From: DATJMJ01 sp035503915
GTDB taxonomy: Bacteria > Actinomycetota > Acidimicrobiia > Acidimicrobiales > Palsa-688
Assembly (NCBI GenBank): GCA_035503915.1
Contig: DATJSU010000011.1
Location: forward strand, 1-64,000
DNA length: 64,000 nt
Reading direction: 5' to 3'
Position numbers and translations under genes: made by a program. Below the pieces are notes generated by a model. The model saw only the letters and a program-made list of their open reading frames with translations. It ran no database searches and was not told where the DNA came from. Shown one piece after another: positions 9,277-17,642 of the stretch. Each line of letters begins with the position of its first letter. Position 1 is the first letter of the stretch.

Positions 9277-10026
9277 CTACGAAGCCCTTGGGGTTGGGCC
9301 GAAGACGCTGTTCTGCAAGACGGGGACTATTTCTTCGGCTTCGATCTCGAGAGCCACTTCGACATCCTGAGGGAAACCCATCGCGTCAAGCTCGAGCGCA
9401 GTGCCGCAGGCGCGTACTATCCCGACAATGTCCCCAGATGACCGGAAAAGCCCTGCGATCGCCTGGGCTTCAGGGGAAAGCTGGCACCCAGCGCGAGCCA
9501 AGTGGTCAAGTACCGAGCCGGCACCAATGGCGTCCTCAACGGCTGGACGCAGGGTACCGTCCGGCCACCGCTCACCTGCTGCGACAACGGAAATGGGCGC
9601 TGTGGAAGTCCCGTAGCCATTTTCTAAGGCCCAGGCGGCGACGGCCCTGGCATTGCGAAGGCAGCCTGCCACCACTGTCCCTTCGACCGACGCCGAGATC
9701 GCGGCACCATTTGGCGACGGGAGGACGAGGCGCGGGGTAAATGGCGCCGAGCGCAGCGCAGAAGGTGAGAGCGACCAAGGCCGTGACGGGCTCGCCTCAC
9801 GGCGGCGCACCCCGAGCTGCGCATCGTTGTCCCGTGCAAATTGTTCCGCACCGGGCTGAGCAAGGTCGTACGGGAGCACCGAAATCCCTCTGCCCACAGC
9901 GACACTGACTGCCGTGGTAAAAGAGAGGACGTCGACGACAACCGTGCAGCCGCGGGGAGTGGCGACGGCTTGGGCGCCCGATGGCCCCCACTCGAAACGG
10001 ACGTCGCTCGCCTGCTGGCGGAGCAC
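9277..10026 (-). CDS. ComB-like 2-phosphosulfolactate phosphatase family protein
   Basis: A 249-residue cytoplasmic protein of the ComB family (COG2045). Family blocks visible are VVVDVLSFTTAVSVAVGRG, LPSPNGAAIS, VVAAGERWPDGTLRPAVED and AGSVLDHL. The archaeal founder removes phosphate from 2-phosphosulfolactate in coenzyme M synthesis. Bacteria of this type do not make coenzyme M by that route as far as known, so the true substrate is uncertain. No sulfolactate synthase homologue lies nearby. It starts at GTG and ends 8 bases from the convergent isomerase gene with no obvious terminator between. Confidence 0.8.
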   Translation of the reverse strand: MLRQQASDVRFEWGPSGAQAVATPRGCTVVVDVLSFTTAVSVAVGRGISVLPYDLAQPGAEQFARDNDAQLGVRRREASPSRPWSLSPSALRSAPFTPRLVLPSPNGAAISASVEGTVVAGCLRNARAVAAWALENGYGTSTAPISVVAAGERWPDGTLRPAVEDAIGAGSVLDHLARAGCQLSPEAQAIAGLFRSSGDIVGIVRACGTALELDAMGFPQDVEVALEIEAEEIVPVLQNSVFGPTPRAS

Positions 10027-10099
10027 TGGCGGCGGCTAGGCCCATGGGCGGGACCGGTCACCGCCTCCTGGCAGCAGTACAGTTAGGCGGGCCAAAACG

Positions 10100-10324
10100 A
10101 TGACGACGTTCGCCACCATGCTGCGCCAGTTCCGTGTGGCGGCTGCTCTTAGCCAGGAAGCGCTGGCCAAACGGTGCCGTATCAGCTCCGATACGATCGC
10201 CGCGCTAGAGCGGGGCCGGAGGCGGGCGCCCCGCCAGCAGATGGTGGGAAGTGCCGGCCAGGATGCCGTTCATCGAGGAGGATCGGTCCGGCCCTCCTCG
10301 ATGGCGCGCGTGCCTGCGGAGTGA
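10100..10324 (+). pseudogene. truncated XRE-type helix-turn-helix regulator
   Basis: The first 42 residues form a clear XRE/Cro-type DNA-binding domain (FATMLRQFRVAAALSQEALAKR, then DTIAALERGRRRAPR). This opening is typical of large actinobacterial regulators that carry an ATPase or LuxR part behind it. After RRAPR the frame runs into unrelated Arg/Ser-rich sequence and stops at residue 74, so the rest of the domain and the effector part are missing. A TAGGCG box lies 10 bases before the ATG and no ribosome site is seen, so it may be leaderless. I judge it a decayed gene, though a short DNA-binding peptide is possible. Confidence 0.5.
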
Positions 10325-10397
10325 CTTCGGTGAACTTCATCGCTGCGCACCGGGTGCCAGCCCGTTCGCTAGAGCTGTTGGGTGGATGCGCCGGGCA

Positions 10398-11606
10398 CTA
10401 GCTGCCGGGCGTGGGGCCGGCATGAGTGCCGTGCTCCTCAAGCAAGGCTCGGAGCGATGCCGCGTCCCGAGCAAACGCGGTTGCGAGGGCGGCGGAACTG
10501 CTGGCCGGAAGATCTGGCGAAACGGAGGCGCCCTGCTGCAGCAATTGTGTAGTCGCGTCGAGCAGCCGGGCGCCTCGAACCAACGCGGCCTGGGGGAGCA
10601 AGACTGCGCCCGCAGGAGGGCTTGGCAAGTCGTAGAGGACGTGGCCTATCAACGAGAGGACCTGCAGCGCCCCGTGTGCACCGACCGCGTCCGAGTTCTC
10701 CACTCTCACGTGTGCGGCTTCAGCGAGAGCGGTAATCGAGCGGACCAGGGTCTCGAAGGGGACCGGTACGTTGCGGGGTTGGGCGAGCAGGTCAGCTCCG
10801 GGTTGTTCGTCGGCCAGCTCGAGCGCAATATTGCGGGCAAGCTCTCTCAGGTTGTCGTCGGCGATGTTGCGTTGGACGGACAGCTCGGTCATTCCGAGAG
10901 CGGCGGCCAACGCAGCGACCTGGCGGTCGAGCATGGCGGCCACGTGCTCGCGCGCGGCAACAAGGCCGAACTTGGAGAGCTCTTTCAGCACGACGTCGGT
11001 GCCGTGCTCGGGCCAGTCAAGGGGCTCGCCACGGAGCTTGCCGAAGACGTCGTCCCACTTGTCCTGGGCCCTTTTTGTCGCCGCGTGGTTCCCTTCGAAC
11101 GCTACGTAGCCCTCCAGTTCTTCGAAGTCCGCCTCGTTGCCCGATAGCTCGACGCCGTTCGCCACGGGCCGGGCGCTGTACAGCAAGCGCTCGCACTCCT
11201 GGTCGACCATGATCGCGTCGAGGAGGAGCCAGTAATTCGCCTCACTGAGGACAACCGTTTTGCGGACCGCCTCAGGGTCGTTCAGGCTGCCCGCCGTCGA
11301 GGGAGGCGAGATGTCGTACTCCGAGCTTTGCCATCCGTCGATCCTGCCGGCCTCCCCGCAAGCGGGGCAATGCCAGTTGATATAAGAGGGGACGTCTTGG
11401 CGCTCAACTACGAGGCGTCCCGGGCACCGTGCCCGCCGCGGCCGCCGCCGGCACGGCAGGGCCGTGGCCCGTGGCCCTCGCTCGGGAGAGGCGGTCGCGG
11501 CCAGCACCGCCCTGCGCAAATAGTGGGCGAACTTGAGCGAAGGCCCTGACGCGTCCGGGTCAAGGTCGATGTCCTCGAAGTCGCGAAGATCGGTGACGTA
11601 GAACAC
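10398..11606 (-). CDS. hypothetical protein with zinc-ribbon-like cysteines (402 aa)
   Basis: I do not recognise a defined family. The N-terminal 110 residues contain a cysteine pattern C..C (LPCRRRPRRARCPG) followed by WHCPACGEAGRI, which together look like a four-cysteine zinc ribbon. The following segment (about 120-200) is acidic and aromatic. The C-terminal half is alanine- and leucine-rich helix with a long stretch ending HVLYDLPSPP. No signal peptide or membrane helix is seen, so it is cytoplasmic. It starts at GTG. It stands alone between the truncated XRE gene and an integrase fragment, in a stretch with signs of past integration. The C-terminal third may be a separate or foreign module. 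Confidence 0.6.
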   Translation of the reverse strand: MFYVTDLRDFEDIDLDPDASGPSLKFAHYLRRAVLAATASPERGPRATALPCRRRPRRARCPGRLVVERQDVPSYINWHCPACGEAGRIDGWQSSEYDISPPSTAGSLNDPEAVRKTVVLSEANYWLLLDAIMVDQECERLLYSARPVANGVELSGNEADFEELEGYVAFEGNHAATKRAQDKWDDVFGKLRGEPLDWPEHGTDVVLKELSKFGLVAAREHVAAMLDRQVAALAAALGMTELSVQRNIADDNLRELARNIALELADEQPGADLLAQPRNVPVPFETLVRSITALAEAAHVRVENSDAVGAHGALQVLSLIGHVLYDLPSPPAGAVLLPQAALVRGARLLDATTQLLQQGASVSPDLPASSSAALATAFARDAASLRALLEEHGTHAGPTPGS

Positions 11607-11657
11607 CTTTAGGGCCCGGGCCTTTCAATTGGGCGCCGCCACCAGCCGCCCTCGCGT

Positions 11658-11873
11658 TTATGGTGTACCGGCACCACTTTCGCTTGCGCGACGAGCGCGG
11701 GAAGCGCCTCCACTACCGCCTGGTCCCGGCCCCGCGCGGCCTGCTGGTGCGTGCACGGCGCCCTCATGCCAGTAGCGAGCTTGGTAATGGCCGGAAGGGA
11801 GCTTGCGGACGCTCCCGAGGCGACGGCTGCGGACCGTTGGCACGCGCAACAGCCTACTGGATCCTCTTGGCAC
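11658..11873 (-). pseudogene. tyrosine-recombinase (integrase) N-terminal fragment
   Basis: About 30 residues around RRLGSVRKLPSGHYQARYWHEG match the first beta-strand arm (AP2-like N-terminal domain) of phage-type and ICE-type integrases, typically 'GSVRKLPSGRWQARY'. The frame then degenerates into Gly/Arg-rich sequence. The core-binding and catalytic domains are absent. It sits about 75 bases from the 3' end of tRNA-Pro, a common integration site, so it is probably the scar of an element that once used this tRNA. The remainder of 11607-11946 holds nothing else I can support. Confidence 0.5.
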
Positions 11874-11946
11874 GGATTTGGCACGACAACGGCTCGCCTC
11901 GCGCGCCCTAGCTGAACTTATGGCCTGTGGCCTGCGTATTTAGAGG

Positions 11947-12019
11947 TCGGGGAGGGGGGACTTGAACCCCCGGCCTCCTGCTCCCAAAGCAGGTGCGCTA
12001 CCAACTGCGCTACTCCCCG
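11947..12019 (-). tRNA. tRNA-Pro (anticodon TGG)
   Basis: The complement forms a full cloverleaf. Acceptor arm CGGGGAG/CTCCCCG, D arm GCGC/GCGC, anticodon stem CCTGC/GCAGG around TTTGGGA giving anticodon TGG, T arm GGGGG/CCCCC with TTCAAGT, discriminator A. CCA is not encoded. It reads CCA and related proline codons. Its 3' end faces an integrase remnant. Confidence 0.95.
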
Positions 12020-12122
12020 TAGGTGCCACAGGTTACCGTACCAGGTCTTTTGCTCGCTCTGGTCTTTGCGCAGGTCCTTGGAAGCTCGCCCTGGGCGACA
12101 GCTGTAGATGGTGCTTGAGCGG

Positions 12123-15100
12123 TTAGAGGACTGCGCCGGGCACCGGAGAACCTGGCGCGCCCCCTGTATCTGCAAGGTACTGCTGGGCTGTTACGGCTTG
12201 CCACATTCCGCCAGGGATGGCGTCCACTGATGTGGAGGAGCTAGGCAGCAGCGAGCTGCCTGGGGGCAGGGCCGCGGTTGTTGTGGTCGCCGCAGCGGCC
12301 GTGGTTGCCGAGGTGCTTGTCGCCGAGCCGTCGCCGGAGGTGGTAGATCCCGGCGCCATGGTCGTCGCAGTAGAGGCCGTAGTGGGCGCCGGCGTCATCG
12401 TGGGTGAAGGGGGGGTGGTCACTGTCGAAGAGGTAGTCGTGGGTGAGGACGACGTTGTTGCAGAGGGGCCGGTTGTCGAGCTGGTGGGCCCTGTCGTCAC
12501 CGGCGCGGAGGTCGTTGTTGCTCCAGGGGAAGTGGTCGATGTAGACCCATTACCGACCGTGAGGGCGTCCGGCAGTATGGCATCTGCGGTTTGGGGTGCG
12601 TTCCAAACGATCGCTGAATAGGTCCCTGGCGGTAAGGCATCAACAGAGACGTCGATAAACGTTGATGAGGTGTCTTGGACGGCGGCAGGGTAGGAGCCAA
12701 AGTCCACGACTGGGTCGTCGGGGAAGTTGTTGCCCAGGACAGTTAGGTCAGCTTGGCCCGTGCTAATTGCGTTCGGGGTGACCTGGGCCACCTGCCAGTT
12801 GGCATCGCCAACCGCGGGTTGCGTAGTCGTAGTCGTCGACGCTGGCGTGCCTGTGGTGGGCGTCGTTGTGGTCGTGGACGCGGCGGGCGCCGATGTGGTG
12901 GTGGTCGAGCTTGGTGTTGTAGCCGGGGTGCTGGAAGTGGTGGCCACCGTGGTCGTTGAGGTGCCGGTCGCCGGAGGTGCCGTCGTGGGTGGGACCGTGC
13001 TCGTGGCCGGGACCGAGGTGGAAGTGGCATTTGTGGTCGGCGCGGCTGTCGTTGGCGTGGACGGCGCAGTAGTGCTCGACGATGTGCCGGATGAAGACGA
13101 TGTGGCGGATGAAGTCGTCACGGGCGAGGTGGTTGCCGTTGAGCTGGTGGACGGGGTGCTTGTCACTGGGGCCGCCGTCGTCGATGGAGCTGAGGTCGGT
13201 GCGGCAGTTGTCGGCGCGGCTGTCGTCGGTGTACTGGAGGGCGTGGTCGCGCTCGTCGATATCACGGGCATGGTGGGTGAGGCGGTAGGCGAAGTAGCTA
13301 CCGGCGCGGTCGTAGACGAAGTGCTGGTTACGGGACCAGTGGTGGCAGGTGGGGCTGATGCGCTCCCATCGACGAAGAAAACTCCCTCTGGCTGGCCGTA
13401 AGTTGTCGAAGGGGAGCCTGCATTGACAGTTTGCGCAGCCAGCAGCCAGGTGCCGCTCGTGAGGCCCGGAAGGGTCAAGCCAAGGGTGGAGGTCCCAAAG
13501 GAAGCCTGGTCCAGACCGGGTACATCCACAATGGCAGAGCCGTCGCTACCGGTTGTCACTGTGCCCGAAGATGAACCGGAGCTCCAGGCGATATTGGCTC
13601 CTTGAAGCGCGTACGCGGAGCCGTTTTGATCGTACGCGAGCTGTAGTTTGTAGGCGAGTGCCTGGCCAGTGGGGAGGATCCCGGCCTCCGCCGTCGCATT
13701 GACTGTCACGTTTGCGCTCGTGCCTACTTGCACCTCGTCAAAACCGGCGAAAGTGTAAGAGATTTGCTGTGGGACAAGTGCGAGGGCAGCGGGCACGTCC
13801 AGGGCCCCCCCGGTGCTGCAGTCGTTGGAAATTGCGGCATCTGGTTGGGCACTGGTCAGTATGTCGTTTTTCACCTGCGTGTAGGTCAGGGAAGGGTCCG
13901 CTGACCAGATCATTGCCGCCGCCGCGCTCACGAGGGGGGCAGCAAAAGATGTCCCGCTCACATAGCCGTTGTCACCACCGGGGCCCGTCGTAAAGACGTA
14001 CTCGCCCGGAGCGAAGATGTTCACGGAGCTTTGACCGTAGTCGGAGAAATAGGCGGGAGCGTAGTTGGCATCGAGCGCACCGACCGAGATAACGTTGTTG
14101 TAGCTAGTGTCAAAGGACGCGGGGTAAAATGGCGTTGTGTCGTTGTCGGCCGCATCGTTGCCCGCAGCGGCGACGACAAGCACTCCGGCGTCCTCGGCGT
14201 CTTGGATGAGCGACGCGATCACAGGGTCGTCTGCTCCCGGGGCACCGAAGCTCATGTTGATTATCTTGGCGCCCTCTGATATGGCGTACTCACCGGCGGC
14301 GTAGACGCACGAATCGGGGATAGCCTCGTCGTCGGAACATTTCAGGGCGAGTACCTGAACGCCTGGCGCGGCACCGGCTCCGGCATAGTTGTTGCCAGCA
14401 GTGGCCGCGATAGTGCCGTCGACTTCGCTGCCGTGGTCGTACCCTGCGGCGGTGCCGACAGGCTCCACGTCACTTGTCGGTGGGCTCACGGCGAAGTCCT
14501 CCGACTCTGGGGAGACCGCTCCGGCGAGATCTGGGTTAGTGGTGTCGGCACCGGTGTCTATGTCCGCTATGAGGGCCCCACTGCCGATGGAGCGCGACCA
14601 GCCGGCAGCAAAGTCGGGCGAGTCCCCCGCCGTGCTCTCACTGCTGAAACCGGCGCTGGGTTCATAGGTGGGCGCGTTGCCCGAGTTTGCCAGGTACCAC
14701 TGGTAGCCGGAGGAGGGGTCGCCGGTTACGGGCTGGTTGGCGGTAGCCGCCAGTGAGAGCAAGTCGTTGGGGTCGACCGCGACGATCCCCGGTAGCGCAG
14801 CCTTCAACTCGGCCGCGCTCAACGAGGTTGTAATGGCGTAGTAATTTCCCCATGCCTCGGCGGCCGCATGGACCCCGGGGACGGCGCGCAACCGAGCTAA
14901 GGCACGGCCGGTCACACTTGTGTAACCAGCGGGCAGGCTGTTCTTTGCTCGTCCGAGCGATACCGGGTACCTGGTGCCCGTGTCATTCCTCGGAGGGCGT
15001 GCCGGCGCAGCCACAACCGGACTATGCCGAGGATGGGGCAGCACGACCCTGATGTCGCCAAGTGAGTCCCGCTCGATCGGGGTACCCGGTGGGTACTTGG

Positions 15101-15569
15101 CCAAGTTTGCCTTCAAAACCGAGAAAGGTTGGCCCGGTCGCCACACTATGGGGTCGGCGGAGCTTGGTGCGGCAGCTTCCCAATAGCCACCGCTGCCGGC
15201 AAGGCTGCTCCCACCGATGCTACTGGCGCTCTTGGCATGGCCAGCGGCCGGGCCCGGTAGGGATGTGGAGGCCGCCGGGTTGCGTTTGTGAGCGGGGGAG
15301 GCCCGGTGGTTTTGGGACCTGGGAGCACTTGGTGTTGCAGAGGTGCGCGCGGCAGCCGTGGGCTCAGCACCTCCGGGCGCCGTCGCTGACAGGAGCGCGG
15401 TAGGAGAGATAACTACGACATAGTGGTGGAAATGACCCGGCCAGGAGAGCTCACTGTTGCGGGGCACGGTCAACGTCGGTGGGCGGTCGCCACGGTCAGC
15501 GCTGAGGGCGGCGGTACTACAGCCAGATAGAGCAATAGCTACGATTGCTATCAGGTATTTGCGCCTCAT
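12123..15569 (-). CDS. lipoprotein subtilisin-like serine protease (S8) with Thr/Ser-rich stalk
   Basis: A 1148-residue exported protease. The N-terminus is a lipoprotein signal (MRRKYLIAIVAIALSGCS, lipobox LSGC), so it is anchored outside the membrane. A pro-region of about 270 residues precedes the catalytic domain. The triad is visible as Asp in ADIDTGAD (near 336), His in YDHGSEVDGT (near 377) and Ser in SGTSFAAP (near 538). Residues about 730-910 are a low-complexity Thr/Ser/Pro/Ala stalk. An IPT/TIG-like Ig domain follows at about 925-1005, then a second Thr-rich tail. ATG follows GAGGAGG at 5 bases. It diverges from the ABC exporter pair. The very long valine-rich open frames on the other strand are shadows of the Thr codons. 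Confidence 0.88.
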   Translation of the reverse strand: MRRKYLIAIVAIALSGCSTAALSADRGDRPPTLTVPRNSELSWPGHFHHYVVVISPTALLSATAPGGAEPTAAARTSATPSAPRSQNHRASPAHKRNPAASTSLPGPAAGHAKSASSIGGSSLAGSGGYWEAAAPSSADPIVWRPGQPFSVLKANLAKYPPGTPIERDSLGDIRVVLPHPRHSPVVAAPARPPRNDTGTRYPVSLGRAKNSLPAGYTSVTGRALARLRAVPGVHAAAEAWGNYYAITTSLSAAELKAALPGIVAVDPNDLLSLAATANQPVTGDPSSGYQWYLANSGNAPTYEPSAGFSSESTAGDSPDFAAGWSRSIGSGALIADIDTGADTTNPDLAGAVSPESEDFAVSPPTSDVEPVGTAAGYDHGSEVDGTIAATAGNNYAGAGAAPGVQVLALKCSDDEAIPDSCVYAAGEYAISEGAKIINMSFGAPGADDPVIASLIQDAEDAGVLVVAAAGNDAADNDTTPFYPASFDTSYNNVISVGALDANYAPAYFSDYGQSSVNIFAPGEYVFTTGPGGDNGYVSGTSFAAPLVSAAAAMIWSADPSLTYTQVKNDILTSAQPDAAISNDCSTGGALDVPAALALVPQQISYTFAGFDEVQVGTSANVTVNATAEAGILPTGQALAYKLQLAYDQNGSAYALQGANIAWSSGSSSGTVTTGSDGSAIVDVPGLDQASFGTSTLGLTLPGLTSGTWLLAAQTVNAGSPSTTYGQPEGVFFVDGSASAPPATTGPVTSTSSTTAPVATSPTASPTMPVISTSATTPSSTPTTAAPTTAAPTSAPSTTAAPVTSTPSTSSTATTSPVTTSSATSSSSGTSSSTTAPSTPTTAAPTTNATSTSVPATSTVPPTTAPPATGTSTTTVATTSSTPATTPSSTTTTSAPAASTTTTTPTTGTPASTTTTTQPAVGDANWQVAQVTPNAISTGQADLTVLGNNFPDDPVVDFGSYPAAVQDTSSTFIDVSVDALPPGTYSAIVWNAPQTADAILPDALTVGNGSTSTTSPGATTTSAPVTTGPTSSTTGPSATTSSSPTTTSSTVTTPPSPTMTPAPTTASTATTMAPGSTTSGDGSATSTSATTAAAATTTTAALPPGSSLLPSSSTSVDAIPGGMWQAVTAQQYLADTGGAPGSPVPGAVL

Positions 15570-15654
15570 CGTGCCTCCTCAACCGCAAACGCGCCCGGTT
15601 TGGTATCGGCATGAAGTACGAGTAGGAGCAGAACGTGCAATTGCTGAGGCGGGG

Positions 15655-15753
15655 ATGACGGGAAAAGTACGCACGACGAGAGACGGCACCCATTTCTGGC
15701 CCCCAACGTGCCAACCGACCCGGGACGCGCCCGGACGCCCACTGAGCTTATGA
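15655..15753 (+). CDS. possible 32-aa peptide coupled to ABC exporter
   Basis: A short frame encodes MTGKVRTTRDGTHFWPPTCQ and 12 further residues (32 in all, one Cys). It begins with ATG 5 bases after GAGG, inside GAGGCGGGGATG. Its stop overlaps the first good ATG of the exporter gene in an ATGA junction, while that exporter ATG itself has no ribosome site. This arrangement is what translational coupling looks like. It could be a real small protein, an exported peptide, or only a leader that sets exporter translation. No family is recognised. Confidence 0.35.
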   Translation: MTGKVRTTRDGTHFWPPTCQPTRDAPGRPLSL

Positions 15754-17642
15754 GCGCGGTCCCTGTCCCGGTGCAGGGCTGGGTGGAGGCGCGCACCCGC
15801 TCGGCGATGGCACCCGTGCGGGCCAGGGTCAAATTGGCCCGGCTCTTGTGGCGAGCTGGGCCCGGCACCGCCCTCGCCGTCTACGCCTTCATCGTCGTCG
15901 AAGGGGCTTTGCCGAACTTGTCGCTCATCGCCATCGGCCGCGCCACGGGGGACATCCCGGCGGCCGTCAAGGTCGGGCTCGGGTCGGCGGCTGGGCACCG
16001 GCTGGTGGGTGCTCTCGCCTTGGGCGGGCTCTTCTATGCCTTCTCGCTCCTGCGAGGGCCGCTTGAGGACCTGCTCTCGGCTTACTCGGGCACCCGCATG
16101 AGCACCTACATGCAGAGCCTGCTGGTCCACGCCGTGTCCTCACCCGCCGGGATCGAGCACCTGGAGGACCCCGAGGTTCTGGACCGCTTGGCGTCAGCGT
16201 CGGGGGAGCTGTTGAGCACCCGGCCCTCCGATGCCCCCATGACGGCCGCGGGGGTGCTCGGGGACCGCTTGAGCGGCCTCTTCGGCTGCGCGGTGGTGGG
16301 AGCGTTCCGCTGGTGGGCGGGCCTGTTGCTGTTCGTCGGCTGGTTGGGCGTGAGGAAAGCCGTCTTCGCCTTGTGGGCTACGCGGGCGGGCACCGTGCGG
16401 CTCGCGAACCGGACGTTGCGCCAGAGCTGGCATTTCCTCGGCATGACCTGGCGGCCCGAATGGGCCAAGGAGATGCGCATCTTCGGCTTGGCCGATTGGG
16501 CGCTCGGCCAGCACCGCCGGCTCTGGCTGGAGGGCATGGAGCCGTCATGGGAGAGCCTACGGCTGGTGGAAAAACGGAGCTGGGCCCTAGGCGCCTTCGT
16601 CGCGGCGATGTTCGGCATTGTCGCAGGGGCGCTTGCCTGGGCTGCTTATCACCACGATGTCGGCCTGCGGACGGTCTCCATCACCTTGATGATCATGCCT
16701 TCGACGATCCAGCTAGCCGGCGTCAACCTCACCGCTCTTCAGCTGGAGAACATGCTCGCCGCCCTTCCCGACCTCGACTGGCTCACGGTCAAATTGGCCC
16801 CACCACGGCCCTTTGGGGGCGGCCCGGTCATGCCCCGCGAGGGCACGCCCCGCCATGAGCTTTGTTTTCGTGGCGTGACGTACCGGTACCCGGGGAGCGA
16901 CCGGGACGTCCTTGACGGAGTGGAACTTTCGGTGCCCGCCGGGCGCTCCCTGGCCATCGTCGGCGTGAACGGAGCGGGCAAGACCACCCTCGTCACACTG
17001 CTTGCCCGCCTCCGTGACCCGACCTCGGGCCAGATCACGGTGGACGGGGAGCCCCTCAGCGCCTTTGACGCCCGTGGGTGGCAGCGCAATGTGGCCGTGG
17101 TCTACCAGGATTTCGCCCACTACCCCTTAACTTTTGAGGAAAACGTGGCCTTTTTTGACCTCGGGGCCACGGTGGACGAAGGCGCCTTCAGCTACGCCGT
17201 GGCGCGGGCAGGCCTCCACGAGGTCCTCGCCGAGCTACCGGTGGGGCGTTCCACCATTTTGTCGCGCCAATATGAAGGTGGCGCAGACCTTTCGGGCGGG
17301 CAATGGCAACGAGTCGCGCTCGCGCGGGCGCTCTATGCCGTAGCCCGCGGTGCAGGCGTCCTCGTTCTCGACGAACCGGCAGCGCAGCTGGACGCCCGGG
17401 CAGAAGCCCGTTTCTACGAGCGGTTCCTCGAGATCACGGCTGGGGTCACGAGCATCGTGATCTCACACCGCTTTTCTACAGTGCGCAGGGCGGACCGCAT
17501 CGCCGTGCTGGACGGGGGCCGGATCTCAGAGCTTGGGGCCCATGAGGAGCTCGTGGCGGCGGGAGGCACTTACGCTGAGCTCTTCCACGCCCAAGCGTCA
17601 CGCTTCAGCGGCTCGCCCGCCCCCGGTGCCGACCATGATTGA
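15750..17642 (+). CDS. ABC exporter, membrane and ATPase domains fused (first of pair)
   Basis: A 630-residue exporter half-transporter. The N-terminal 330 residues hold several hydrophobic segments of a type-I exporter domain. The C-terminal ATPase shows Walker A GVNGAGKTT near residue 404, the Q-loop VVYQDF, signature LSGGQW near 515, Walker B VLVLDEP near 538 and the H-loop ISHRFST. It should form a heterodimer with the next gene product, which overlaps it by 8 bases (ATGATTGA). Such paired exporters are common beside peptide-natural-product genes, and a processing-type protease lies divergently, but no modification enzyme is present. I chose the internal ATG that overlaps the 32-codon ORF. 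A GTG 42 bases upstream is the alternative. Confidence 0.82.
   Translation: MSAVPVPVQGWVEARTRSAMAPVRARVKLARLLWRAGPGTALAVYAFIVVEGALPNLSLIAIGRATGDIPAAVKVGLGSAAGHRLVGALALGGLFYAFSLLRGPLEDLLSAYSGTRMSTYMQSLLVHAVSSPAGIEHLEDPEVLDRLASASGELLSTRPSDAPMTAAGVLGDRLSGLFGCAVVGAFRWWAGLLLFVGWLGVRKAVFALWATRAGTVRLANRTLRQSWHFLGMTWRPEWAKEMRIFGLADWALGQHRRLWLEGMEPSWESLRLVEKRSWALGAFVAAMFGIVAGALAWAAYHHDVGLRTVSITLMIMPSTIQLAGVNLTALQLENMLAALPDLDWLTVKLAPPRPFGGGPVMPREGTPRHELCFRGVTYRYPGSDRDVLDGVELSVPAGRSLAIVGVNGAGKTTLVTLLARLRDPTSGQITVDGEPLSAFDARGWQRNVAVVYQDFAHYPLTFEENVAFFDLGATVDEGAFSYAVARAGLHEVLAELPVGRSTILSRQYEGGADLSGGQWQRVALARALYAVARGAGVLVLDEPAAQLDARAEARFYERFLEITAGVTSIVISHRFSTVRRADRIAVLDGGRISELGAHEELVAAGGTYAELFHAQASRFSGSPAPGADHD

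Noticed and set aside
10174..10401. Alternative frame overlapping the truncated XRE regulator
   Set aside because: It reads through the same DNA in another frame as an Arg/Gly/Ala-rich peptide without motifs. The helix-turn-helix frame is far more protein-like.
12217..13401. Long valine-rich open frames on the plus strand opposite the subtilase stalk
   Set aside because: They are the antisense of Thr/Ser/Pro-rich codons (ACC, ACG and GCC become GGT, CGT and GGC frames rich in Val). No ribosome site or recognisable protein motif, and the minus-strand gene has a clear domain order.
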